Positions 21,179 to 32,156 of a stretch of 64,000 nt of DNA are shown piece by piece (position 1 is the stretch's first letter; every line of letters begins with the position of its first letter). The notes below the pieces were generated by a model. It searched no databases. It saw only the letters and a program-made list of their open reading frames with translations, and had not been told where the DNA came from. The stretch lies in the NCBI GenBank assembly GCA_037974965.1, contig JBBPFI010000003.1:620001-684000 (forward strand). Direction: 5' to 3'. The position numbers were made by a program, and so were the translations under genes. This stretch comes from Dacryopinax spathularia (taxonomy: Eukaryota > Basidiomycota > Dacrymycetes > Dacrymycetales > Dacrymycetaceae).

Positions 21179-23752
21179 TCACCAATTGTCAAACCCAGGG
21201 CTGTCCCAGCCAGACCTGCTGCCTGAACCGCGCACTGGGCTCTCGAAAAGGCCGAGCTTCGTACCGCTCGAGATGAACATTTGGAGATCTTCGTTCGCCT
21301 GCGTGGCGGGGTCGGACATGTCCCATTTCTGGGCAAGAGCACGGCCGAGAGGCGTGCCGAAGAGGGAGGATGCGCCGGGTGAACCGAAGAGGCCACGCGA
21401 AGGCGTTGAGTTGAGCGCCGCGAAGGGCGATGGACTAGGGAAGATGCCTGAAGCAGAGGCACTTCGACCATGTGTGCCGCCAAGGCGGGACGGCGTGGAG
21501 AGGGTAAGCTCATCATATCCCGGCAGTTTCCTTGCAGGCGGGGTGGACAGCACCTCTTGCAGACCCGGAATAGTCGGCAGCCGGCGGTCCGACCTTGACG
21601 GATTTGAGATAATCTCGGACACCTTGGATGGCGGCGTACGCGGCCTTTTGGGTGTAGCAGGTGGACCCATGCTCGTAGCAGCCGTCGCCTTGGCCAGGGT
21701 AGGCAGAGGCGCAGCCACCGCATTCGGCGAGATCTCGCGGAAGACGGTCTGGGTGAGGAACGTGAAAGGCGACATGCCGTGCGTGTCCATAGCGTCCTGC
21801 ACGCGGTCGATCTTAGGCTGCAGAGGAATGCGCTCCGTCTTGGGTTCCTTGCCTTTGTTCGGGTTCTTGGGCGAGAGCTCAAAGTTGGGTTGCAGGCCAC
21901 TAAGCTTCGAAGGCACGCTGTAACCAGGAGGAAGAACAGACTGGTTTTGCAGTGCAGCCATGGGTGAAGACGAAGGCGGACTTGACACGCTGGGTGTGAG
22001 GCCTGGCATGTTCGGGAACTGCTGCGACAAAGGCGGCAGAGGAGAGACAGCGCGGACTGGCGTCTGGTTCTGGAGGGACTGCTGTGTTGGCTGAGAGGGC
22101 GCACGCGGGGGAGGCGGTTGCATGTCATAGCCGTCCGGAACAGCCCACATGATGGGTGGTTCCGGTTTGGAGTTGCTACGGAACAATGGTCGCTTGGGCG
22201 GGCGGGAGCTCGAGTCGTCCTCGGATTCGTCATAGTCGAACCCAGATTTCCGTTTGCGATCTGAGTCGCTACCGCTATTGTGCCTAGTCAGAGCAGCTGA
22301 AGACGTGGAGCTGGCTGCTCTGGCTGCGGAGCCCTTCTTGCGGAAGCCGCCATTGGAAAAGCATTCTTCGTCGCCAGGACGAATGCCCCACCAGCAGCCC
22401 TTGCCCTTTTCACCTTCTTCGCGCTTAATCTTCACGAAGCACCTGAACGACAGTAAATCTCGCATGCTACATGATACAGTGAAAATTTAGACGTACTCGT
22501 TCAAGCTCAGGTTGTGCCTGATGGAATTCTGCCACCCAGCCTCACTCCGCTTGTAGAAAGGATACGCTGTGCTGATCCAGTTGTAGATCTGGCTCAGGCT
22601 GGCACGCTTGCTAGGCGCAGCATTGATGGCTTGACCGATGAGGGCAGCATATGACCACGCTGGCTTGGTGTTCGGTCGGGGACCAGTAGGTACAGGGAAC
22701 GGCGCAGGCGTCACTTGATCGGCGTGGTATGGAGAGGAAGTAGGCGGGATAGACTTGATGTTTTTCTGCGGCGTCACAAGAGAAGCCATGTGCGAGGCGT
22801 ATGCAGGCGCATATAGGCTAGACATATCTTGCGCGTGATACTGATACGGAAACTGGAGGTGTTGCTGCGCAGGTAGGTCTGCGTAGGACAATGCAGGAGA
22901 AGGAGTTGGCGATTCTTGCTCGACAGCATGCTGGTAATCGTCTCCTTCCTCCTGAACCGGATGACCAGGGTTAAGCAGGGATGAAGTTCGACCACCTACA
23001 TCGCGTCGTTCACGTTGCTCCATGAACCGTTCCATGGTAGAAACAGGCCGCTGGTAAGCAGCAGTATCAGAGATTGAACGCTTGAATGTATGCTGCGGGT
23101 TAGGCGGCATCTGCGGTTGGTGGAAGAAGTCCGTCGTGTATGCAGGCGGTTCAACCTTGATCGATGGATTGGGAATCGCATATGCGTGAGGATACTGCAC
23201 TTGGGCCTGGTGCTGATGGTGTTGCGGCTGATGAAGCTGCGGTTGGTGGTGCTGGGGATGGTGGTACGCGAGGGGAGCAATAGACTCTTCATACTTGCGC
23301 TTCTTCTCTTTCCGACGTTCTCTTTCTCTATGGGAAAGCTGCTCCGCTGCATCATTGAGAGACATGCGCGGCCTGCCAAAGCCGGAAGAGTCGGAGGCAG
23401 GAGAAGGGATAACTGGGGTCGCTGCGCTGGACGCGTTCTCGAAGTCGCGCGTCATGGATGCACGGGAGGGCTCGCGCTTGACCTGAGCAACAGGGGGCTT
23501 GGTCGGCTTAGTAGGCGCAGGCGCCTCGGTGGGAACGGACATGGAGCGGGTGAGGGACTGCGCGACCGCCACGGCGCGAAGAGAGGGCCCGCCTTGAGCA
23601 GAGCAGAACATGGTGACGAACGACTTCGTCTTCTCATACTGTTCGGCGGTGAACATCTTTCGGACTTCTGCCAGCGCGTCGTCTGTTAGCGCAGGGAGGG
23701 CGACCCCGTTTGGCGGCGCGGTAGGCGGGCGCGTCGGGGGCTCGGTGGTCAT
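21179..23752 (-). CDS. Forkhead (winged-helix) transcription factor (839 aa, 2 exons)
   Basis: Nuclear DNA-binding regulator. Exons 22497-23752 and 21179-22442; the 54-nt intron splits the forkhead domain. The domain (residues about 365-450) reads [60 protein letters not shown], then [13 protein letters not shown], with the DNA-contact helix NSIRHNLS intact. I see no FHA domain, which argues against Fkh1/Fkh2 and favours the Hcm1/Sep1/FoxJ-like group. The N-terminal part is rich in His-Gln repeats and has a basic [12 protein letters not shown] patch; the C-terminal part is Ser/Pro/Thr-rich with SP/TP sites, as in CDK-regulated factors. A 3-kb gene-free region with a CArG-box repeat array lies upstream. 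Confidence 0.92.
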
Positions 23753-25030
23753 CGGGCTGCATTGTGAAGACGACGAGGACGCGTCAGAAGACGGCGGCGA
23801 CGCGTCTAACTTGGATGTACTTACGCGTCACTATAGATAGCCTAGCAAAGGTGTATACCCAAGAGCAAGGCTTGTTGTTGCTTTAGGCGGAGCGAAGTTA
23901 CGAGACGCGGTGCACAGTAGGATATTGCAATGTTCGGCGCGTCGGATGGGTGTTGCTATGCGCAATGGAGGGACTGAGGTGGAGATGGTGGGACGAAAAC
24001 AAGCATTCGCTTTCTCGTGGCGACCTCGCGGGTAATGTTAATGTATCCCTTTCGCAGACGGGGGAATGACGGCAGGCACGGAGTGAAAAAGTATGCGGAT
24101 AGATGGTGAGGAGGGTGAAGATGGTGCAGACGAAGAGGGGGGCGGCTAAGTAGGTCCAATCAGACGTGTCGCTACTGAAGGTCTGCAAATGCCCGCGCCA
24201 AACCACCACTCGGCGAGGAGGGACATGGGACGAGTCTCATTACACGGGTCCTAAATTAGCTAAATGCCTCCGTAAATAATGGCCTAGGCGCAGGACGCGG
24301 CAAGACGCGCGTGAGGTCATAGTCATGTGACGAAAACAACATGTCGCGCCAAACGCGCGTGACCAAGGTTTACTCCCGCCCGCAAGCTGAATCGGAACCG
24401 TCTGTGGCCGACGGGATCGCCGCAACCACATGCATTGATTGAAGCTTGTCTGTAATGTGTGTCTCCGTAACCGCATTTAACTTCCAATGATTGTTTGTGG
24501 CACGGAATGCGGCGTTTGAGGCCTCGACTTGCTGTCAAGCATTGTTGCTCGGGATCTCAAGCTGAGCCGCTCGCTGGATTTGAAAGCAATTATGGACAAC
24601 AAATGAAGACGCCTCTCGAGCTCGCTATATACAACTTACATCCCTGTCCGTGGCTGCTTGACAACTAAACAGATCGGGTGCTCTCCGCACATCGTTGTGG
24701 ACCCTTTCGGCCACAGTCGGATCGTGGCAATTGCGTCTCGAGCTGCTGACCACCAGAGGAGGGCATTTCAGCGCTACGGCGACCGACTGCAACAGATGGT
24801 GGAGGTCATTTGTTAACTCATCGGTACTCTTCAGTACCCGCTGCAGATCGCGTTTCTAGCTCTGCAAGGTCAGTAGTGTTTCCCTGCGGTGCTGACCAAC
24901 CATGCGCCCATAGCCCTGAAATGGCCTGCCACGTCTAGCGACCACTTCATTCAGCATTTTCATGCCCAAGATTTGCCCTGCAGCGTTTCCTGGCTTTCGA
25001 AGGGCGAATCCCCGCTCAGCGATCACCACC
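23753..25030. promoter_or_regulatory. Upstream region of the forkhead gene
   Basis: Gene-free sequence between the forkhead start and the repeat array. Minus-strand ORFs at 23898-24209 and 24240-24538 lack known motifs. Probably promoter and 5' leader. Confidence 0.4.
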
Positions 25031-25041
25031 CACTGCAATTA

Positions 25042-26650
25042 CCAAATAAGGCAATTCCTTGCGCCACAAATTTCGAAATCGCGGCCCGAAAAATCCCAAC
25101 CTCGGGTATTTTGCGCCTGCAATGCCGCCAGCGCTGGGTAGATCAAGGGAGACTAGACGGTTTTCGTAGATTCGATTCACAGCGCGAGTATTGGAGATTT
25201 CTTTGGGTTCAACCGGGATTATTCGGCGGTCGCGTGCCGGCGAAGCAGATAGGTTTGGGCCGTGGTACTCGGTGTCCTCGCGTTATATTGACCTCGTGCC
25301 AATATTCCGCTGCCTACCAGACGCTACTCGCTTACGGCGACGTCTACAACTAAGACGTCCCCTTCAACGCTCGACCTGCTTTAGGCGGCCCTGCGCCGTC
25401 CTACAGCTCTGTTTGGGCAATTGCAAAGGTTCTCATCAACAGTCCTAGACCAGTCCAACATCCCTCAAAGCGCTCTGGTAACGTCAGGACGCTCCTTCTC
25501 CCCCTTCGTCAACCATGTCCAAATAAGGCAACTCGAAATTGTGGCAAAATTTCGAAATCGCGGTGCAAAAAATGTGGACCTGTTGGGTTTATGGGCTCGG
25601 AAGGTGCCTTGATCTAGGGAGAGCAGATCGGCCCGAACCGTTCGTCCTCAAATTGCTCAGAAGACGAGATATTCGCGTTTCGGTCCGCAAAATGCTCATT
25701 TCGGAAGGTTAGTTACTACTCTCTCAGTCATTCAAACGACCAGCTTCTGGCTGTAACGAATGAAGTACCGCGGTAGTAACGACGTCCAACCATCGAAAGT
25801 AGCCACCTTGCCGAATGAAGAGCTCGCCACTGGTGCCAGTCGCAACGATCCTCCTGATCAAAGGGGGCCAATCGCCACGTAGAACGGGCTCTGCGGCCAT
25901 TGGAACGGTCTACCATTACCGTCGATAATATTCTGGACTACTCTCAAAAGGCATCCCGGTGCTCATCCTCGCTGCCGGAAGATCATGTCCAAATAAGGAA
26001 AGTGGAAATCGTGGCAAAATTTTCGAAATCGCGGTGCGAAAAGTATCGCCCTTGGTTTTTATGGGCTCAATCGGTAGCAGGAGGTTAGCTGAGTAGATTG
26101 CAGTTGACCGTTCGGGCTGAAACGGCCTAGAAGGGGAGATAATTAGGTTTTTGTCGGCGGAAGGGATATTTTCGAGAGCCGACTGCGAGTCTTTCAGGTG
26201 CATGACTACCTATTCGTGGGTATTTCTAGGTGTTTCCTAGTGTTGGGAAGGCGAGCAACCCAATTTGATGCACTAAACTATTTCAAAAAAGCCGTTCTGG
26301 AGACACTGGCCACCGGTGCACCCTTGTGCAACAACAGCCAGCTACAACCCTCAGACCCCCAACAACTGGCCGACCTTCGTCCCCTGACCTCCCATAACCA
26401 TCCCAACCCCTCTGAAAGTCCTCTCGAGCCATCCGGGGGCTAATACCCGCCTTCGGGTCCAGCATGTCCAAATAAGGAAACTACATTCTGTGGCCAAAAT
26501 TTCGAAATCGCGGTGCGAAAATTCTGACTCTTGCTATTTTCGGCTGGGGGAGGTAGAGTGAGGTTCCGTGATCTGATCGGTATGGACGGTTTCCCGAGAT
26601 TTGGGCTGGAACGGAAGGTATGCGCCATTTAGTGCGCGGAATGGGGCAAA
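25042..26650. repeat. Degenerate four-copy repeat with CArG box core, about 475-bp period
   Basis: A core starting with CCAAATAAGG (a perfect CArG box) occurs at 25042, 25519, 25989 and 26468, spaced 477, 470 and 479 bp. In each copy a second block, TTTCGAAATCGCGG, starts 29-32 bp later (25071, 25550, 26021, 26500), followed by weaker similarity for about 150 bp (ATGGGCTC, GTAGATTGC/GCAGATCGG and CCGTTCG-like words). Copies 2-4 are preceded by CATGT. The remaining 300 bp of each unit are much more diverged. It looks like an old tandem duplication or a regularly spaced set of regulatory modules. It has no coding potential, no terminal inverted repeats that I can see, and no target-site duplications. 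Confidence 0.7.
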
Positions 26651-26837
26651 ATGCAGGTCATTGTTGGAGTCAATGCTTGATGGTAGGGCAACGGAGCATC
26701 TTGATTTTGGTGGGATCGCGCTCTGTGGACGTTGTCGTGTATATCCCCGGCAGAAGATGGGGAATACAATAGCAATTTCCACGCCCATACTACAGTACAT
26801 GACAAGCTATCTCCAAACCCCCACCACCCAGCCGCAA

Positions 26838-28320
26838 TCATTTCCGAGGCGGAGGAGCCGGCCCCACCGCGCCCCTCAACCGCTCCTCCAGCATCTCCTT
26901 AAACCCACCCACAATCTCGCTCTCCCGCTTCTCCCTCTCCTCCCTCTGCAACTTCAACAAACTCCGCTTCTCCTCAGCCGAAATCACCTGGTTCTCCTTC
27001 CTCATCCTGACCGCGTTCATCCGTTTATGTCTCGAGCCGGACATGACGTACCCCGCTTGCTCGTACGTGTCGATTTGGGTGGAGGTGAGGCCGATCTCGC
27101 CCCGGCGCGGGATACGTTCGTTGGACTGGACGAAGGCGGCTATGGCGGACCCTTCCCCGCGGAGGAGAGCACCGCCGTAGTCTCGCTCGCGGAGGGAGTC
27201 GGTATGTTGAGGTGCGGGCTGGGGGCCGACTTCTTCGTCGTCGTCGTCGGCATCCGCTGCGGACGTGCCGGGAGGAAGCCCTTTGGTAGAAGTAGGAGAA
27301 GGGGAGACGGCGGAACGAGCGACGTCGGCAGGAGCGGAGGATGCAGCTTCGGCCTCGGCGGTCTTCTCGATCCACATCCCTTCGTCCTCTTCCTCCTCAG
27401 GAGTAGCAGCGCGCAGGGACCTGCTGCGGCGTCGTTCCTTCTCACGACTCTTCTCTCTGGAGCGGTCCCGGCTCCTGTCTCTCTCATTTTCGCGTTCACG
27501 CTCTTTCCTCCGCTTGCGCCTGCCTTCGTCTTCGGAATCGGCGCTGTCGTCGTCGGAGTCGTCCCTCCTTCTTTTCTCTTTTCGTGAGGAGCGGTGTTTG
27601 TGTTCCCTCTCCCTTTCCCTGTCGCGCGACCGATCACGGTCATGTTTGTGTTTCGAAGAAGACTTGTATTTTCTGCGTTTGCGCCTGCCGTCTTCTGAGT
27701 TATCCTCCGAGTCGTCACTATCGGGGGTCTTGTGTCTTCTTCTCCTCTTTCGTTCAGGTGGCCTACGTCCTCGTAAGCATAAGTACGGATGAGAGACATA
27801 CGGAGATGACATACGGAGAACGTTCCGGCGACCCAGGACTCGGCGGCCAAATACTAACCCCACTCTCCTCCCTCTGCCGTCTCCTCGACTCAAACCAGTC
27901 ACTGCCTCCCTGTTGTCCCCTTCTCCACCCACCGCCACCGCCTCCCTGAGGGCTGGAAGTGCCATTCGGAGGATGCCCATTGGAGGGATACGCAGAGTAT
28001 TCCGGCGAGCTGCGGCGCTGTTGGAAGGAGCGGCGGGAGGCGTACATGTCTGGTCCGGGGCGTCGGTCGGGTTCTCCGTTTCGTCCGTCTCGATTATCTC
28101 TGTCGCGTTCATCCCGCTCGTCGTATCGGTTGTCTCGGCGGTCGCCCCTCTCGCGTGAGGGAGGTCGCTCATGTTCGGGAGGAGGAGTATAGGAGTAGTG
28201 TGCTGCTGGCATGTCCCGCTTGTCGGTACGGTAATCACCATTCCGACGCGGCTCTTCCTGCCTCTCTCCATCACGCCCCCGATATTGATGGGGCGGCGTA
28301 TCCCTCCTCACGTCGGCCAT
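26838..28320 (-). CDS. NKAP family protein (476 aa, 2 exons)
   Basis: Nuclear RNA-processing/transcription-associated protein of the NKAP (SynMuv product) family; in animals it associates with spliceosomes and represses transcription. Exons 27815-28320 and 26838-27762. The N-terminal half is Arg/Asp/Glu/Pro-rich; the middle is an RS/RE/RD and Lys-Arg domain. The C-terminal about 120 residues carry the family signature: YGGALLRGEGSAIAAFVQSN, ERIPRRGEIGLTS, QAGYVMSGSRHKRMNAVRMR, KENQVISAEEKRSLL, then a coiled helix ending in LEERLRGAVG. The 52-nt intron restores SPPPERKRRRRHKT. Divergent from the NFX1 gene. Confidence 0.9.
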
Positions 28321-28805
28321 CTTGCGTCCTTCCTGAGCAGAGCGAGTTTCCCAGCAATCGAGCGTGACCCGACGGCTACCAACTCACTCCACCGAAGCGC
28401 CCACCTTCCAACGGAATCAAGCTTACCTAATCCTCACCCAAATTCAGGGATCCCGCATCTTCCCGCTTCGTCATAAGCGAAAAGAGGGCGGTGATCGTCG
28501 TTGCCAGCGCCTTCCCGACTCGACTCGACTCGACTCGCATACGCGGTGACTCACCGCCTCATCAGCTCCTGCTCCTCCTCGCTTCTCAAAGAGGCTGCTG
28601 AGCTGATCTTCACCTGGGAAAGAGGCACGTGAGCGCTAAGCGCGGTCGCCTTATAAACCAAAACCCCTACTCCGACTGCCCAACTTTTCTGCTGAGTCTT
28701 AATACGACGAACGGCCATACCAGGCCCACCCAACCAGTTCATCAGTCGATACCACTACAACAAACCGCCATATTGAGCGCTTTAACGCAAACGATACCCC
28801 AGGCG
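28321..28805. promoter_or_regulatory. Divergent promoter NKAP / NFX1 with a CGACT microsatellite
   Basis: 485 bp between start codons. Contains four tandem copies of CGACT at 28516-28535. Open frame upstream of the NFX1 ATG starts at a GTG and is read here as 5' leader. Confidence 0.45.
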
Positions 28806-31800
28806 ATGGCCTCGCCCGCCTCAGCCCCACCACCACCACCAGTGCCCTCGCAGCCTCCCCCAGGAGCAGGCTCGGGCACGTCCGACAATCCGCCTGGAGC
28901 GAGACGGCGACATCGATCTAGGCCGCATAATCGGGCTAATCATCCGATCAATTTTGTGAGTGGAGAGGGGCCTGCTCCGCCTGAGGGCGTCGAGCGGCCG
29001 ACTTCATCTCACCAACAAAGCCAGTTTCAGCCTCAGGCTGGAACGGGAAGAGCTGGAGCGCCGAGGAGACGCGGTAGAGCGGATGGATCTGCTCCTGCTG
29101 GTCCTCGACCTCAGCAACAACAACAGCGACCGCAGCAGGAAAGCGGCGAGACGAGGAGTGCAGCCGTATCAAACCTGCAAATCACGGACGCCGACGGGGA
29201 AGGGCACGAAGGAGGACATAGGAGACGTAGAAGGAGACCGAGGAAGCACGATGGGGAGGCAGCAACTAGTGCCGGCCAGGGAGGGCAGAGAAGAGATGCC
29301 AGTACTGGGCCAAGTGCTGCCAGCTCTGTGGCTGGCGACGACCATCACCCCGCCACCGCTACCGCACGACCTGGGAACGACAGACGCAAGAAATTCGGCG
29401 CCGCCCTAACCGCCCCCTCCGACCCCTCCGCCCCCACTAATCCCACCACCACCACCTCCAACACCCGTCCTCACGCCCACCCACCTCCTCCGCCTCCCAA
29501 TGCAGACTTAACAACGCGCCTAACCTACCAACTCACCCACCCGCCCTACGCCGACTGCCCGATCTGTTTTTCCCCGCTTCATCCCGCTCAGCCTATTTGG
29601 TCCTGTGCGCCCGGCCCCGGTGTATCCGCCAACTGCTGGACCTCGTTCCATTTGCGCTGTATCCGGGAATGGGCGAGCAAGAGCGTACGCGAAACTCGAG
29701 AAGCTTGGCTTGCGCGGGGGGAGGAGAGACAGGGGGAATGGCGCTGCCCCGGCTGCCAAACCCGCCGGCACGAAGTGCCTCGCGAATACAGATGTTTCTG
29801 TGGCCGGCTCACTACCCCCAGCGCTGGGCGAATGGCGACCCCACACAGCTGCGGCGAGAAATGCACCCGCAAGCGAGAGAAATGCGACCATCCGTGTCCG
29901 TTGATGTGTCATCCGGGGCCTTGCCCGGCATGTGTCGTGACGGTGCACAGGGGGTGTTATTGCGGGAAGCAGGTGTTGGCGGTGAGGTGCTCGCATTTGA
30001 CGGGTGCGCATCCGCCGGAGATGACGTGTGGCCAGGTATGTGGGAAGGAGCTGGGGTGCGGGAAACATCGGTGTGAGAAGGAATGTCATCCTGGGGAGTG
30101 TGATGCGTGTGAGGTGAGGGAGGTCGTACGGTGTTACTGCGGGAAGGAGAGGAAGGAGGTTGCTTGCGGCGAGGGCTTGGCCGAGAGATGTGAGGATCCG
30201 GAAAAGGGCGAGACCTGGGAAGGGAGATACGAATGCGACCAACCGTGTGGAAGGCTGTTCAAGTGCGGCATCCACGCCTGCGAAGAACGCTGTCACCCAC
30301 CACCCACCTCTCCACCACCCTGCCCTACCGATCCGGCGATCGTCACTACCTGCCCGTGCACCCAAACAGCGCTCAAAGACCTCCCGAACGGCAAACGCGA
30401 GAAATGTACCGACCCTATCCCGACGTGCGGCAAGATCTGCTCCAAGCCTCTGCCGGGATGCGACCATCTCTGCGCTGCACCGTGTCATCTTGGTCCTTGC
30501 GCACCATGCGCCGTTCCACTTTCGTTGTCCTGCCGATGTGGCGAGACGGTCCGTACCGTCCCTTGCTCCACAGCGACCAGCAGCACCTACGCAAACAGCG
30601 AGATCCTGTGCGACCGCCCGTGTCGCGCACTGCGGCACTGCGGACGTCATGTTTGCGCTCGTTTGTGCTGCCCCTTGGCATGGCAGGGTAAAGTCTCCAG
30701 AGGCAAGCGTAAGGCGCTCGATCAAGCCCTGCTCGGACGACCGGAAGACGACCCCGAGGGATGGCACGACTGCGATATCGTCTGCGGCAAGCTCCTAAAC
30801 TGTCGGAATCATCATTGCACCTTGCCGGACCATAAAGGACCCTGCCCTCGCTGCTTGCAGTCGAGCTTCGACGAGCTGGTGTGTCATTGTGGTCGAACCG
30901 TCCTGATGCCGCCCATTCCGTGCGGGACGGTCATCGATTGTCCTTGGCCTTGCGCGAGACCGCCCCCGGCGTGCGGACACCCGAAGACGGAACATAAATG
31001 TCATGAAGAGGGCGAATGCCCGCCCTGTCCTTTCCTAACCACCAAACGCTGCGCGTGCGGGAAGACGCTCGTCCCGAATGTCCGCTGTTCGCAGGAAAAA
31101 GTCGGCTGCGGAACTGTGTGCGGCAAGTTGCTCGACTGCGGATTTCATTCCTGCGAGAAGCTCTGTCATTCGGGGGAATGCGAGTCCTGTACGCAGGTAT
31201 GCGGGAAGCCGCGCAAGATCTGCGGACATCCTTGTCCCGTGCAGTGTCATGCTCCTTCCGCTTGCCCCGAGACCGACCCTTGTCCTGCGAGGGTGACGCT
31301 CTCGTGTGCATGTGGGAGGATCAAGCAGCAAGCCCTGTGCGGAGCATGCACTTCCTCGCCCACGTCTCGTGCAGCCACTCAACTCAAATGCGGCCAAGAA
31401 TGCGCCATCGCGAAGCGTAACGCTCGCCTAGCCGAAGCACTGGGTATACCCGAAGGCACCAAGTCCAAGCTCTCTGCCACCGAATGGCCCGACCGACTCG
31501 TCACCTTTTTCAGGGAGAACCGCGAGTGGGCGACTGTCGCAGAAAAGAACTTGAACGACTTCATCCAAGGACCGAAGAAGACCCAGATCTTGCCCCCTAT
31601 GCCGACGGCGAGGCAGAAGTTCATACATGAGATGGCGAATGTCTATAGGCTCGATGTGGACTACGTCGACTCAGGTCCGAATCGGAGTGTGCAGCTTGTG
31701 AGGCGGGTGGACTCGAGGATCCCGTCGCCGTTGCTTTCTGAGGTCGCTGCGCCACCTGCTCCGCCATCAAGACAGGCTGGTGGTGGCCTGGTCAGCTTGA

Positions 31801-32063
31801 ACAGGCCGAAGCCTGCTGCCCCTGCACGCGGAGCATGGGGTGTCACCACATCCAAGGCAGCTTCGGTCGCCGCTGTCGTTGCTGCTCCTCCGCCTACTCA
31901 CGCACCAGTCCCATCTGCTTGGGAAGCACCAAGCACCCGACCGGCAGCTCCTGCCGTTGCGACCACTTCCCGCATAGCGACTCCATCGGCTTCGACGTTG
32001 CGTGTCCCCACACCGCCAGTCCATCCGGATGAACCTGTACGGGAGTCTTGGGAGGATGATTAG
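28806..32063 (+). CDS. FAP1: NF-X1-type zinc finger protein, FAP1/NFX1 homolog (1085 aa, intronless)
   Basis: Nuclear/cytoplasmic regulator; yeast Fap1 binds the rapamycin target FKBP12. The start is the first in-frame ATG. Order: basic Pro/Gln/Arg-rich N terminus (1-230); RING/PHD-like domain (about 245-320) with CPICFSPL, CWTSFHLRCI and EWRCPGC; then about eight NFX1 zinc fingers of the C-x-H-C...C-H-x-G-x-C type (CDHPCPLMCHPGPC, CGKHRCEKECHPGEC, CGFHSCEKLCHSGEC and others) to about 830; an R3H-like domain (about 860-950) whose signature reads RQKFIHEMA, with the Arg one residue off the canonical RxxxH; and an Ala/Pro/Ser-rich tail. The RING could give E3 activity as proposed for human NFX1. 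Converges on LIG4 with 93 bp between stops. Confidence 0.9.
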   Translation: MASPASAPPPPPVPSQPPPGAGSGTSDNPPGARRRHRSRPHNRANHPINFVSGEGPAPPEGVERPTSSHQQSQFQPQAGTGRAGAPRRRGRADGSAPAGPRPQQQQQRPQQESGETRSAAVSNLQITDADGEGHEGGHRRRRRRPRKHDGEAATSAGQGGQRRDASTGPSAASSVAGDDHHPATATARPGNDRRKKFGAALTAPSDPSAPTNPTTTTSNTRPHAHPPPPPPNADLTTRLTYQLTHPPYADCPICFSPLHPAQPIWSCAPGPGVSANCWTSFHLRCIREWASKSVRETREAWLARGEERQGEWRCPGCQTRRHEVPREYRCFCGRLTTPSAGRMATPHSCGEKCTRKREKCDHPCPLMCHPGPCPACVVTVHRGCYCGKQVLAVRCSHLTGAHPPEMTCGQVCGKELGCGKHRCEKECHPGECDACEVREVVRCYCGKERKEVACGEGLAERCEDPEKGETWEGRYECDQPCGRLFKCGIHACEERCHPPPTSPPPCPTDPAIVTTCPCTQTALKDLPNGKREKCTDPIPTCGKICSKPLPGCDHLCAAPCHLGPCAPCAVPLSLSCRCGETVRTVPCSTATSSTYANSEILCDRPCRALRHCGRHVCARLCCPLAWQGKVSRGKRKALDQALLGRPEDDPEGWHDCDIVCGKLLNCRNHHCTLPDHKGPCPRCLQSSFDELVCHCGRTVLMPPIPCGTVIDCPWPCARPPPACGHPKTEHKCHEEGECPPCPFLTTKRCACGKTLVPNVRCSQEKVGCGTVCGKLLDCGFHSCEKLCHSGECESCTQVCGKPRKICGHPCPVQCHAPSACPETDPCPARVTLSCACGRIKQQALCGACTSSPTSRAATQLKCGQECAIAKRNARLAEALGIPEGTKSKLSATEWPDRLVTFFRENREWATVAEKNLNDFIQGPKKTQILPPMPTARQKFIHEMANVYRLDVDYVDSGPNRSVQLVRRVDSRIPSPLLSEVAAPPAPPSRQAGGGLVSLNRPKPAAPARGAWGVTTSKAASVAAVVAAPPPTHAPVPSAWEAPSTRPAAPAVATTSRIATPSASTLRVPTPPVHPDEPVRESWEDD

Positions 32064-32156
32064 ATGCGCAATCGCTCAGCAAACATATCCTTATCATATA
32101 CAATGTAGAGCACATGTAGCATTACAGCATTAGTGGTAATACAGTGGTTGAAGGGA

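Noticed and set aside
21082-22233. 383-codon minus-strand ORF overlapping the forkhead second exon
   Set aside because: Same strand, different frame from the conserved forkhead frame; Arg/Ser/Leu composition typical of a frame shadow.
23898-24538. Minus-strand ORFs upstream of the forkhead gene
   Set aside because: Short, no motif; consistent with leader or promoter sequence.
25042-26650. Repeat array as a transposon or 5S rDNA remnant
   Set aside because: No terminal repeats, coding remnants or RNA polymerase III box pattern seen; the regular period fits tandem origin better.
29520-30767. 415-codon minus-strand ORF opposite the NFX1 gene
   Set aside because: Antisense shadow of the Cys-rich zinc-finger coding region.
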